Assembly (NCBI GenBank): GCA_016906335.1
Contig: JADEYG010000012.1
Coordinates: forward strand, 620,501-684,500
Direction: 5' to 3'
Origin: Novakomyces olei
Lineage: Eukaryota; Ascomycota; Novakomycetes; Novakomycetales; Novakomycetaceae
Length of the DNA: 64,000 nucleotides
A model generated the notes under the pieces. The model did not search any database. It saw nothing but the letters and a program-made list of their open reading frames with translations, and was not told the DNA's origin. The position numbers were made by a program, and so were the translations under genes. Below are positions 49,001 to 61,233 of the stretch, in pieces; the first letter of the stretch is position 1, and the number at the start of each line of letters is the position of its first letter.

Positions 49001-50468
49001 GCTTCGGGTTCCATACCGGCAGCAACTTGCAGTGCTTCGTGAGAGGAGGAAACACCAGTCCAGAGTCCTCCTGACTGGTATTGTTAGTGCTGTTGCTATG
49101 AGGATAAACGTTGGGAATTTCCGTGCAAAACACCTGCCCCAGCGCGTTGGCTACAGCAATAGTATGTGACCCAGAAGCAAGGCAGACAACAGACTTGAAC
49201 TGGCTGCTTGGCTGGTGAGTAAGAGCAGCGTGCCGTGAACGTGGTGGAGCCGCCAACGACATTTTAGAATGAGATCCATAAGCAAAGATCATTATCTCGT
49301 TGCTACGAAGGAGGCAGACTGTAGCCGAATCAGTGGCTGCAATTTGGACAATATCCTGTGTAACGGCTGCCACTTTTCTCGGCACAACTTGCAGAGAGCC
49401 AATAGGCGTACCCAAATGGCCCAGCTGACCCGTGTTCCAGCCCCAAGTATACAATTCATTGGCTGTTGCAACTGCAGTATGATGAGATGAGCAGGCAGCC
49501 ATAACGACACGTTTGCCCTTGAGTGATTGCAAAAGGCGTTTAGGTCGCTCTTGCACTAAATCTTCATCGTGCTTTGCACTCTCCAAGACGTAGCCCAACT
49601 GATGAAACCTGTTGGAGCCCCAAGTGTACACGTCACCGGCTTCAGTAATGGCTACAGTATGGTCCTGGCCCAGGGCTACACTGCTGACGACCTGTTGGAT
49701 ATCAGAAACTGGGGCGGGAGTAAACTGTGTATTGCGCGCGTAAATGCCAAGTCGGCCATTGCTGGCTACTCCACAGATATACAAGTTTGGCGCTGGCTCC
49801 CGTGTGATTATAGCAGTATGGTACTTTGATAATTGTACATCTACAATCTGAACATGATCAGGGAAAAGAGGTGTCGGTTGATGGCAAGAAGGCTGCCGTC
49901 GGCGATTGCCTCGGAAAAGAACGAGCCGTTCAGGGTAAGCCCGGTCATCGCCGTCGGCAAAGCCGAGGTTGTGGTTCACATTTGAGCCATACATCCACAG
50001 CTCAGAGAGACCAGAAGCTCGAGGTGGGGGTAACGTGTCGCCGAGTGAATGCCGCAGGAGATCCAGCGGCACATCGCCCGCACGATCTTTGCTTTTGATC
50101 AGATCGCGCCACGAACGCGTACTTAAATGTGACTGTCGTGTAGCCAAGCTGTAGGCTATATGTATATTGCCATTGTATAAAGCGCGATGCAGTGCAGTCC
50201 AGCCCGACTCGTAGTCTTTTAACGTGTCGTCGACCTGTCTGTTTTCTATTAATTCCGCAACGTACTCCACCTTGCCCTGACTGGCGGCCAAATGGAGTAC
50301 AGTGCGGCCGAACGCGTCTCGAAGGTTTACATCAAAGTTTCGCTTGCCCTGCCGTTTGCTCGCTGGCCCGGGTCTTATTGGCGCCTGCGTAAATTCCTGT
50401 TTTAACAGCCGTTGAAACTCTTCAAAGTTTTGGGAATAGTATGCGACAAACAGCGCATACTTTTCCAT
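46053..50468 (-). CDS. Ankyrin-RCC1-BTB-BTB protein of the IBTK type
   Basis: Uninterrupted 1471-residue frame, the longest in the window. Order of parts: ankyrin repeats at about 48-130 (GRTVLHLAASQGKVEYVAEL, GWTALHRALYNGN), RCC1-type propeller blades at about 160-420 (VYTWGSNRFHQLG, LYTWGWNTGQLG), a first BTB at about 650-760 (DLLLLSAEGFEVRVHRAML), a second at about 810-930 (DIDLKLAGHVSLKCHSFALC). Then comes a long Ser-rich disordered tail, with a basic, charged C-terminus. The same order is found in human IBTK and in fission-yeast Btb proteins, some of which act as Cullin-3 substrate adaptors (established for Btb3). A ubiquitin-ligase adaptor role is inferred. Lack of introns over 4.4 kb stands out here. 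Confidence 0.88.
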   Translation of the reverse strand: MEKYALFVAYYSQNFEEFQRLLKQEFTQAPIRPGPASKRQGKRNFDVNLRDAFGRTVLHLAASQGKVEYVAELIENRQVDDTLKDYESGWTALHRALYNGNIHIAYSLATRQSHLSTRSWRDLIKSKDRAGDVPLDLLRHSLGDTLPPPRASGLSELWMYGSNVNHNLGFADGDDRAYPERLVLFRGNRRRQPSCHQPTPLFPDHVQIVDVQLSKYHTAIITREPAPNLYICGVASNGRLGIYARNTQFTPAPVSDIQQVVSSVALGQDHTVAITEAGDVYTWGSNRFHQLGYVLESAKHDEDLVQERPKRLLQSLKGKRVVMAACSSHHTAVATANELYTWGWNTGQLGHLGTPIGSLQVVPRKVAAVTQDIVQIAATDSATVCLLRSNEIMIFAYGSHSKMSLAAPPRSRHAALTHQPSSQFKSVVCLASGSHTIAVANALGQVFCTEIPNVYPHSNSTNNTSQEDSGLVFPPLTKHCKLLPVWNPKRADMKASRVSLGLKDALVVCTNAGAVYGQTRRKHVREDKADTRLKEFKFARLANMQRAIEVRSSVAGAIGIIRRDMIMTPSPMTASDLKEDLFSLLPWSSLLADSDQDSDAFRARQRNATAATADSADLEEAYTCPRWHDCCLNFVSDENVGETLNSMEVPDNSADLLLLSAEGFEVRVHRAMLQCRCSNFARVLDSQVDWIQVAMVNSNEASFRFSGISVRALVIYLHYIYTGDLLVVWGPHMRQSVEAGEVKTQVTMLADAMGNADLLKSLGFVYQQRPSESLESDLLSLRPIWRLIDGDEKDEKAQSEYADIDLKLAGHVSLKCHSFALCARSEFFATMFSGLGSRWLSDRKAEGGDDSSPGLVTIDLSHLEYNVMRYVIDHSYGVSEEDLFGDSFAESMTQFVSRVMEVLAYADELLLERLKQVCENRLADCINLKTISLITTFAENFAAQRLLDTCLEYAAINIETLLETKAFEGWEVPLLTSLSQRVQGKQAAAYPVTRSNLLLLELREKYPELEAADAPKSVAEIEAMLASSSFAPLVDSDMFLERTMAPQPSSSNRRNSKPTSPAVRPTDLANGKSMTSADLIFDMDDDDISLPSPRRSVSSSEPATSLASPQGWRDARGKPISPGQSSTPRPGRASAAADDSEAQSGSLTNSLTRPSSLLARSGANSKWLSATSSSTNLAANPNPNSSAPNYTPNSKSSYSGSLPKESPGSRALAKQSWGEPQPAQSQTPRTPSMSAILASETSKPKSRVGADTSAAMAFKKQSFSSASKGRNSLSHPSELARVVRVASSPWKSVPSGSVEEGRPAMFKDVLEKHRHPASFDQANSEPFRSPVQKVAASSTAASPKPSMAEILRREEELKELEMQKVPQKSFADIQQEEAFAKWWEEESARVQTRLQLSQQQEKKENSSRTTSSTGKGEKSGGKTGHKPGSKSESRGENKSDTKHEANSEHKETRRRPRRPSSKKVRDRPSTS

Positions 50469-52722
<2,254 letters not shown>

Positions 52723-52748
52723 ATAATAATCAAAAGATACCCCTATAT

Positions 52749-53384
52749 TCAACCAAAAGAAGATGAAGATGTAGAACTAGATATTTGTTCAATTTTCCTC
52801 TTTGGTCCTGGCTTAATCTCGAATTTGCAGGAGGCAGATGCCATTTTACCGTTTGCTTCAACTCGTACCTCTGTGCCCGATACACGATACCGTGGAAGAT
52901 CCATATCAACTAACCGGCCCATGAGCAGGCAGTCAGGGATCCAGTCCTGATTCACAATACGTAAACGAGCCGAGAGACCGGAAGGATCATGAAGAGCAAA
53001 GAAACGTTTTAAATGTGCCCCGTCGTCGACAATCAAAACGTCAACTTGCTTGCTGAAGAGAGCACAAACCATTGCCCCATTTTGTTCACATTTTTCCATT
53101 CGTAAACCGCGCAGGCCCAGGCGTTGGGGTGGGTAAAAATATACCTTGAGACCGTCAAATATCTCAGCGCTAGCCGTTGTTCTATTAATTGCCGTGTCTC
53201 GGCACTTTGCCTTTTCGCACGTTTCCGGTAGCGTAGGAGACACAGCTGACGTGCTATTGGTCGAAAAAGTGTTAAGTATTCCCGCTACAATTGAGCAATC
53301 GCTGTCCGCCACATGCCCGAAAATCTGTTGCTCAAGGACGTCAGATCGTCGGAAAAAATTGTGCTTTGATTCTGTGCCGTCCAT
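52749..53384 (-). CDS. BRCT-only protein resembling the N-terminus of Pol X
   Basis: Intronless frame of 211 residues with an ATG at 53384. One BRCT-like domain covers about residues 72-175. It has IFDGLKVYFYPPQRLGLRG, QNGAMVCALFSKQVDVLIVD and RIVNQDWIPDCLLMGRLVD, ending in RYRVSG. The conserved Trp and the order of strands fit BRCT. The closest pattern I know is the BRCT at the N-terminus of fungal family X DNA polymerases (Pol4/Pol mu). No polymerase domain follows: the frame ends after a basic Ser-rich tail and ECD lies directly downstream on the other strand. It may be a stand-alone BRCT adaptor or what remains of a longer gene. Start and any upstream exon are uncertain. Confidence 0.6.
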   Translation of the reverse strand: MDGTESKHNFFRRSDVLEQQIFGHVADSDCSIVAGILNTFSTNSTSAVSPTLPETCEKAKCRDTAINRTTASAEIFDGLKVYFYPPQRLGLRGLRMEKCEQNGAMVCALFSKQVDVLIVDDGAHLKRFFALHDPSGLSARLRIVNQDWIPDCLLMGRLVDMDLPRYRVSGTEVRVEANGKMASASCKFEIKPGPKRKIEQISSSTSSSSFG

Positions 53385-53713
53385 GCAGCTTCATCAAGGC
53401 GTTGGTGGGAAAGTATACAGCCAAATTGCTATCTGTCGGTTTAGTAACATGTATATTATACTATGGGGCCTCTGTCAATATTCTTGCCATATATATTATG
53501 TATTTATTATTTATGTATTTATATTTTAATTATATTTAATTACTTAATTATATCTGATTATATTGAATTATACTTATATTTAATTATAATTATATTTAAT
53601 TATATTTATATTTAATTATATTTATATTTAATTATATTTATTATGTACGCCTAAAGAACCCCAATATGCCATCGAATATAATGAAAGCGCTGGCGAGGTG
53701 AAAGCAGGCCACC
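53385..53713. repeat. AT-rich tandem repeat, ttaattatattta type
   Basis: About 53520-53645 holds some ten drifting copies of a 10-12 bp unit built from taattatattta. No gene is supported. Confidence 0.8.
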
Positions 53714-54307
53714 ATGTCTTCAGGAGATCTAGCCAAGAATGTTCTTGTGCTTTTGATTTGCAAATTAGCGCTGGGCGCTATGCGGCTTGTGGATGTGCTT
53801 TTCCGTGTTACGGTCTGGATACCATGGAGCATTGGCCGAGGTGTATTTGCCTTATTCCGCTGTATTACATGGCCCATCACTACCAGTTTCCACGGGCTCT
53901 GGATGCTGTTTAGCGGCGTACTGATCCAGCTCTACCGCATTTACCTATGGCTCTACCCACTAATTGTTTTTATCTCTTGCGCTACTATTTTTGGATTTCT
54001 GGCGGCAGTTGTGCTCATGGCTGTTCGGTGGTGCGCCTTCACAGTCACTGAAAAAGCGTCACGTTCAGCCTTGCGATACTTTAGAATCGGCAGTGTGGAC
54101 TCAAGTGCGAGTGGCATTGAACCTGCCGAATACAAAGGCAAAAGGATTGCGGGCACACCAAACCATACAAGGCGGGAATCACTCCGTTTGGAAACACCGC
54201 CTGCCGTTCTAATTGGCGCGGCCGCGACAGAGCCGCCACGATTGATACCCAAAAAACTTTCCCGTATCACAGAGGACGATACGAGTGACGAGTGGATTTC
54301 TGATTAG
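53714..54307 (+). CDS. Small membrane protein of unknown function
   Basis: Intronless, 197 residues, start context ACCATGT. The first 115 residues contain hydrophobic stretches at about 8-35, 47-75 and 77-105, rich in aromatic and Trp residues (FHGLWMLFSGVLIQLYRIYL, PLIVFISCATIFGFLAAVV). They could form two or three spans or a hairpin. The remaining 85 residues are hydrophilic with Arg/Ser-rich segments (TPNHTRRESLRL) and end in acidic EDDTSDEWISD. I do not recognise the family. The layout resembles small ER or lipid-droplet proteins, but that is only a shape argument. Codon use looks like that of neighbours. Confidence 0.65.
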   Translation: MSSGDLAKNVLVLLICKLALGAMRLVDVLFRVTVWIPWSIGRGVFALFRCITWPITTSFHGLWMLFSGVLIQLYRIYLWLYPLIVFISCATIFGFLAAVVLMAVRWCAFTVTEKASRSALRYFRIGSVDSSASGIEPAEYKGKRIAGTPNHTRRESLRLETPPAVLIGAAATEPPRLIPKKLSRITEDDTSDEWISD

Positions 54308-54654
54308 GAAAGACTTGTCCATTCGCTGTGTACTGTGTAGCAATTGCGTGTTAGTTCATCTCGCGCTCTATTATGAATAATAATAATATTAATTATAATT
54401 ATGGATATTAATTGAATATTAATTGAATATTACTTTCGTCTCCAATGTAAGAAAATCAGGCACTCTTCGCACTCTGTTTTGGTGAAAATTACATGAATGT
54501 GTGGATAAACGAGTTCATATACGTCATATCATCGTGATCAAACTTTGTATTCGGAGCCTTTCCATTAACCGATTAGCCGGAAAACGTACGGTGTGGATCA
54601 CAGTACGCTGTGGCCCTTTGACTTATTACGTGCAACGCTTTTTCGCGCGGTATA
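54308..54654. other. DLD1 promoter
   Basis: AT-rich (ttaattgaatatt repeated twice near 54405). No gene or clear factor site. Confidence 0.4.
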
Positions 54655-56774
54655 ATGAGCCAAAGAATAGGCGGCAGCTTTCTGCGAGCCCAATGCTCGG
54701 CAATGGCAAGGGCAAGGGCAAGGGCAAAGGCACGAATTGGGTTCCGTGTTGGTTCGCCAGTTCGGTCCTTTACTTCCAAGCAAGTCCGTCCCTCACCGAT
54801 GGACGCGGTGGGTCCAGGTTCCGGCTCCAAATCGACGGGCTCAAACCCGACAGGCGGCCGAGCCGGACGCCGTCTTGTCCCCCTGTCGACAGTCTTCCTC
54901 ACGTGCACTTTGGCTGGGTTTGGTATGTACCTCTTTGGCCTGGCCAAAGGAGCAGAGAAAGCGGCTGATCCTCGATCAATTGCGCCCCTGCGTGACGCAG
55001 ACGAGGCAAAGAAATCGTACGGAGGCAAAGAGGAGGTGCACAAGGTATACAATGAGCTGAAAAAGATTCTGGGCGAGGATGGAATATCGATGGACCAGGA
55101 CGTTTTGGATATGCATGGGTTTAGTGATTGGTCGAGCTACGATGTACGCCAAAACCCTATTGCTGTCGCTTTTCCCAGCACGACGGAGCAGGTAGTAAAA
55201 CTTGCAAAGCTGTGCCACGAGCATCATATCCCTATTGTTCCCTACTCTGGCGGCACTTCTCTCGAAGGCCATTTCAATGCTACGAATGGCGGAATTTGCC
55301 TCGATTTCATGAATATGGACCAGATAGTGGCCGTGCACGAGCATGACTTGGATGCGGTTGTGCAGCCGGGCGTAGGCTGGCAAGATTTGAATATAGCACT
55401 CGAGCCAAAGGGACTGTTTTTCGCTCCTGATCCTGGTCCTGGTGCAAAAATTGGTGGAATGATTGGTACCGGGTGCAGGTAAGATTGTTAATAATTGGAA
55501 GACTGTGCTTTTTTATTTTTTTTTATTTTTTTATGTTGCTGACTTTATAGTGGAACAAACGCTGCTCACTACGGTACTATGCGAGAAAATGTGATCAATG
55601 TTACCGCCGTATTGGCAGATGGTACTGTTGTTAAAACTCGCCGCCGTCCTCGTAAATCAAGTGCCGGTTACGATCTGACGCGTCTTTTCATTGGTAGTGA
55701 GGGCACTCTTGGAATAATTACGGAAATCACGGTTAAATTGAATGTTGTTCCTAAAGTAAACTCGGTCGCTTCCTGCCATTTTCCGACTATCAGGGTAAGT
55801 TGAGCTTTACTCAATTTGGGTATAATAGGGTTCTAAGACTTATGTAAAAGGACGCGGCGAAAACTGTTTCTGAAGTTATTGGACTCGGTACTCCTATTGC
55901 AGCTATAGAAATTCTCGATGATCAGCAAATGAAAATTATCAACAAAAACAACGAAACCGGTCGCGTTTGGGCGGAACGTCCGACACTGTTTTTCAAGTAT
56001 GCCAGAAAATAAAGAGATGTTGTGCTAATATTCAAGGTTTGCCGGTACCGATGGATCCGTTAGCGAAACTGCTAAAGCTGTTAAACGTATTTCCACCAAA
56101 TTCTATGGTGAGGGATTTGAGTTTGCAAAGAACAAGGAGGACGCGGATAATATTTGGGCTGCTCGTAAAACTGCATTTTGGAGTTTCTTAACGCTCAGAT
56201 CTGATGATCAAGCTGTTTGGACGACAGATGTTGCCGTGCCATTGAGCAGACTGCCAGACCTTATTGAAACAAGCAAAGAAGATCTCGAGAATTCTCATTT
56301 GACCTATAGCATCTTGTCACACGCAGGAGACGGAAATTTCCATAATCTCTTGCTATACAAGAAGGACGATCCTGAAGAGAACAAAAAGGCACATGAGTTG
56401 GTTCATCGTCTGATCAGACGCGCAATCGAGATGGATGGAACTGGTAAACAGCTAAATAAGAAAGTAAATAACTTGCTAATACATTAGTCACGGGTGAACA
56501 CGGAGTTGGCCTTGTCAAGAGACATTATTTGCTAGAAGAACTTGGACCAGATACCGTTGGATTGATGAGAAAGATTAAAGTTGCGCTGGACCCGTATGAC
56601 ATATTGAATCCAGGTATGATTGGCTCTCTTTTGTTTTATATTTTACATGTCGTCTACGTGTTTGCATCCGAATTGTTATAAAATCTTTTTAGTATTTACA
56701 TTATATGATTTCGTCTGTATAAAATTCTAACATTATCAGGACACGTGCTCCCGGACAAGCAGACGACCGAGTAA
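54655..56774 (+). CDS. DLD1: Mitochondrial D-lactate dehydrogenase (cytochrome c)
   Basis: FAD enzyme that oxidises D-lactate and feeds electrons to cytochrome c. Proposed exons are 54655-55478, 55551-55794, 55851-55996, 56037-56443, 56488-56613 and 56740-56774, giving 593 residues (587 in yeast). The presequence is Arg/Ala-rich, partly coded by a ggcaag hexamer run at about 54700-54731. One span (STVFLTCTLAGFGMYLFGL) is the inner-membrane anchor. The FAD domain has PYSGGTSLEGHF, IGGMIGTGCR joined to SGTNAAHYGTMREN, and GSEGTLGIITEIT. The C-terminal half has SHAGDGNFHNLLLY, TGEHGVGLVKR and KVALDPYDILNPG. Every junction keeps frame with good splice signals. Confidence 0.96.
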
Positions 56775-56824
56775 TTGAGTGTGAAGTGTGATATCGTGTT
56801 AGTGTATAATACAAAATTAGTGAA

Positions 56825-58051
56825 CTAGAATTTAATTTTTTGACCTTGAAATTGGACAGGCGCTATAGCCTGGTTCTTCCGTGCTTGCCAAGATGGATGT
56901 AAAGGACCGGACGACTCTTGAGTTTTTGGTTTCTTTGTTTTTGGTTGGCTGCTTGCATCATCTTCATTTGCTTGCCTTTTCTCCTCTTGCCGATTACGTC
57001 TAGCAAGCCTCTTTTGCAACTGTTCCTCTCTCTGCTTCTGTTCTAGATCCTTTTGGCGTTGAATATGAGTCGCCTTTTTTCCATATTTTTGTTCCCATAT
57101 TGCCTGCCTCGCACGCTGACCTCGACGATTTTTGCGCTCCTTCTTTTGGAGCTGCTTAAATTCTTTGTCGGCCTTGGCATTCTCATCATCTGCACCCATC
57201 AAATAGCCATGGGACAATGAGGGCAGGAAAACGGATTCCTCAGTTTCAGAATCCTCATCATTCTTGAGTGAGTCTAATAAAGGCTGGCCTTGACCCCCGA
57301 TCGGCTGTAAAGCTATATTTGTAGATTTACTCGCTGGTAATTGACCGCCACTGGTAGAATCATCCTCAAAAATTTGGTCGTGTAATCCGTCATTAGTCTC
57401 CGTCCGATCTTTTAACGCTGCCGTTTTCCGTTCTTTCTTTGGCAGATTTGGCTTTGCATTATTCTCCACAATCTGTGAATCGTGATTATTCTTTGTGCCC
57501 ACGACCTGTTCCTGGCCGTTACCCTCGAATAGCATATACTTTTCCCTTAATCGTGATAAATGTTCTATCCTTTCATTAACGCAATCAATCACGATTGTAG
57601 CCTTCATTATTCGCGCCAGAACGTTGCGTGCCGCATTAGAGATCTGCTTAGTAGGGGACTTGAAATTTTTCCAGTCCTTGCCAGTTCTCTCGCTTATGAA
57701 ATGGCCCAGATCAGGATTTTTGGCCAACTTGCTCGCTATTAAATATTCACTAATAGCATCAAATTCTGATAGCGATCTCGCTTCAGCCGCCTCTGCATTT
57801 AAACGTTGAGTAAGCAGAGCTTCGTCAGGTGCTCCTCTAGAAATCCATTAGAGCTTTTACGTATATTTATCTTTGTACATACTTTGCGCGTTTGATGCGT
57901 CGCGGTAAACGCTGCAAATCAAAAGTTCGAGCTTTTCGAAGTGCCCGATTAATTTCCTGTTGAGCGGCATATATTTTTGCATTGAAGTCTAATGTTGCAT
58001 TTAGCTTCCGCCGTTTCGCCAACTTGGGATCGTCGATTGTCGTTTCCTGGT
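56825..58051 (-). CDS. BUD22: BUD22/SRFBP1-like ribosome biogenesis factor (5' end unresolved)
   Basis: Two clear exons are 57883-58051 and 56825-57836, joined across a 46-nt intron (GTATGT, CTCTAAT, TTCTAG). The N-terminal part is a long basic helix region (KLAKRRKLNATLDFNAKIYA, then FDLQRLPRRIKRAKG), typical of Bud22. The middle is acidic and Ser-rich. The C-terminus ends LHPSWQARKNQAIAPVQFQGQKIKF, the conserved family tail, given here only in part as the diagnostic HPSW..RK...FQG.KI.F. Bud22 works on early 18S rRNA processing in the nucleolus. No ATG was found in frame upstream within the second exon. A first exon beyond 58051 is needed and I could not place it. Confidence 0.8.
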
Positions 58052-58399
58052 CTGTAAGCCTTGAGCCTTGAACCGTTCACATACCATAGACATTGCAGCT
58101 GCAATTTATATTTATTGAGCATACGACTGGATTATGTATATTAAACAAAATTTATCGCAAGCAAATATTAAAAATAAAATAAAATAAAATAAAATAAAAT
58201 AAAATAAAATATTATAAAATATTATAAAATATTATAAAATAAAATAAAATAAAATAGAATGCAATATTTAATATATAATAAAGAATAAATTAAATATAAT
58301 AAAAAGTATGATAACAAAATATAGTATAATAAAAAAGTCTGAGTACAGCTAAAATAGTAATTATGACTGCATCAAGTTCACTACTCCGTACTATGCTTA
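58052..58399. repeat. AAAT microsatellite between BUD22 and FOL1
   Basis: About 58166-58258 is (aaaat)n, mixed with attataaaat units. The short first exon of BUD22 should lie between 58052 and about 58110. Confidence 0.8.
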
Positions 58400-60762
58400 A
58401 TGAAAGCATTGTGGTGTCGTAGTGCACTAAGCTGCCGCCGCCTTTCACTTTTCGTGGCTGCGTATCACAAAATGGTGTTTACGGAACAGAACCGTAAAGA
58501 TGTCGTTTGTATCGACAAATTGGCCTTACATGCAATTTGCGGCAAGGATGCTTGGTCAAACAAACGCGAACAGCCATTACAGCTCTCAGCCCAGATTCAC
58601 CAGCCTATCGCAATGGTGGCCGATGTAGATCAGCTTCGGTACAGTGTCCACTACGGTCTGGTAGCAAAAGGTTTACGGACTATGGTGGAATCCAAACAAC
58701 ACGGATTCGCCAGTGAAGTCGAACTATTGTCGGCATGTGCTACTAAAATCGCTAGCGATCATAAAGGATTGAAATCAAATATTTTGCTGTGCAAGCCAAA
58801 GGCAATTTTACAGGCATCGGGCTATTGTGCTGCCGCGGATTTTGGGGTCAATGGGACTCCAGTTGGGGTACTGGTCGAATCAGTGAGCGATTTGGAAGTG
58901 TTTGCTATTCTTGGTGTGAATCCGTGGGAGAGAACAGAGAAGCAAAAAGTCGTACTAAACATTTCTGCTGAGCGGAATTTTCGTGCCAGCCTTAGCGATA
59001 GTTTTGTCGATATTGCTAAAAGCTTGCAAACGGTAAGGGATAATAATTATTTGGGAAGAAAATCGTTACTGAGACGACTAGTATGTGGAAAGATCGTCCT
59101 TTCTAACTATCGAAAGTCTCGTGTCCCACATGGCAGATGAAGTTTTAAGGTACAGAAATATTTTACAAGTCACCGTACGGGCTAGTAAACCTTCAGCACT
59201 ACCATTTGCCCAGTTCTCGGCAGTGCAAATTACGAGGAGTTCGAGTTTTGCCCGTTTAAAAGAAAATTGGCGGCTAAAGAGCAAATCGGACAAGCACACT
59301 GGTTTTCTCGGTATTGGCAGCAATATGGGGGACAAATTTTCATGGTTCGAGAAGGCGATCGCTTTACTCGAAGAGAGAGATGTTAAGGTTGTGGATGTTG
59401 CGCCATTATACGAGTCTCGTCCCATGTATTTAGAGGACCAGGATCAATTTTTGAATTCTGCTTTGAAGGTACAGCTCCTATGATTTTTCATTATGCTCAC
59501 TTTGTTAAGATTGAAACTACATTGGGTCCCAGTGAGCTTCTCAAAGTTACACGCTCCGTGGAGAACGACTTGAAAAGGGTGAAGACTGTTGCGAATGGTC
59601 CTCGCAATATTGACATAGATATTATCTTTTACGATTCAATTGTTTTCGAGTCGACAGAACTACAAATACCCCATAGCAAAGTGCTTGAGAGAGAATTTGT
59701 TCTACGGCCGTTGAACTGGTACGTTCTTGCATACGCGTCTCTGATAAATTTGTTTGTTTTGTCATTACATGATTTATCTGTTTATTCAAAACTAATCGTA
59801 GCATCGGCGCTGATTACGTTAATCCGCTCTCGTCTTCAACAGTGCAAGCGCATCTGGATGAGTTTGACAAGTCCATTGCATCAGATGTGAACCTTTGCAT
59901 CCCCATCAGGGGCGCAGAACCACTAAACACGGCCAGACCATTAATCATGGGAATTGTCAATATGACACCAGATTCTTTCTCCGACGGTGGAAAACGAGAT
60001 TTGGAAAGAATCGTGCAGGATGTGAAGAGTATGGTTGCTGATGGTGCAGATATTATTGATATTGGTGGATACTCGACCCGGCCGAATGCTAGTACAGTGG
60101 AGGTACAAGATGAGATTGCCAGAGTCGTGCCGGCAATAATTAAAATTCGGCAAGCCGGGATTCGAGTACCGATTAGTGTAGACACTTTCCGAGCGCAAGT
60201 TGCCCGGGCAGCAATTGAAAGCGGTGCAAATATTATTAACGATGTCTCGGCTGGTGAATGGGACTCGAATATGTTTAAAGCAGCAGCAGAGTTGAACGTG
60301 CCTATATGCCTTATGCATACGCGCGGAGACCCTTCGAGTATGAATTCGCTGACACAGTATAACGACGTAGTTGAGGATGTGAGGGCCGAGCTTTCCTCTC
60401 GTGTAGACGCTGCTTTAAAGGCGGGTATTAAACGGTGGAACATCATTCTGGATCCCGGTCTCGGGTTTGCGAAAACGGGGCCACAAAATCTTGTCATTAT
60501 TAAAAGGCTGGCTAGTTTAACACGTAGCCACTCTGGCCATGGTATAGATATGTCCGGATTTCCATGGCTTTTGGGCCCGAGCAGGAAACGATTTACGGGT
60601 ACAGTTACCGGTGAATCAGCCGCGCAAGATCGTGTATGGGGGACTGCGGGTGCAGTGTTTGCCTGTCTTGACCAAGGGGCGCATATTGTGCGAGTCCACG
60701 ATGTGAAGGAAATGGCCAAAATGGCTAAAATGCAGCATGCCATCAAGGTGGCTAAGGGTTAG
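58400..60762 (+). CDS. FOL1: Trifunctional folate synthesis protein (DHNA-HPPK-DHPS)
   Basis: Fungal fusion of dihydroneopterin aldolase, hydroxymethyl-dihydropterin pyrophosphokinase and dihydropteroate synthase, the sulfonamide target. Proposed exons are 58400-59032, 59082-59468, 59510-59718 and 59802-60762, giving 729 residues. Residues ~30-290 hold two DHNA-like repeats (DVVCIDKLALHAICG, then VFAILGVNPWER, then YVERSSFLTIESLV built across the first junction). HPPK starts FLGIGSNMGDK, with NIDIDIIFYD later. DHPS starts LIMGIVNMTPDSFSDGG and includes DIGGYSTRPNA, INDVSAGEWD and DPGLGFAKT. All key residues look intact. An alternative start is Met at 58472. Its stop codon lies within a telobox-like sequence. 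Confidence 0.97.
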
Positions 60763-61233
60763 GGTTGTATGAACCATCTAGCAGTCATTACCATCTGTAT
60801 AACAATCAGAGTTCTTTAGCATAGATATTAGACAAATTAAGAATCTAAGTGTCGTCAGTTAAACTCGCCCAGAATCGAGTGACTACAGGCATTTGGTCAA
60901 ATCTCTATCTCGATTGAGAGTAAAATTCAATTATCTATGCTTTTGTTGCTTTCAACTATTATCCTTTAATTATACAATTATTAATATTTTATTGTTTATT
61001 TTATTGTTAATATTACTTGATTTTTGAATGGTCAAAAACAAATATTAATGGTGAATAATAATATAACAGTGATTTATTAGGTGAACCTGCTGATTAGATA
61101 AGCCTACACTTTTTTGTCACGTGAAAGAGGTACTACTGCCGAGCGTATATGCAGAATGAATATATGCAGCTCACGGTTCCGAGTGTATAAATAATGCCAA
61201 AAGAACATTCAAAACAGCACCAAAGCTACTATC
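60763..61233. promoter_or_regulatory. Promoter of the 61234 gene with TCACGTGA
   Basis: TCACGTGA at 61117-61124 is 110 bp upstream of the ATG. A TATAAATAAT stretch is at about 61184. AAGGGTTAGGGTT (60754-60766) overlaps the FOL1 stop. No gene is supported here. Confidence 0.45.
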
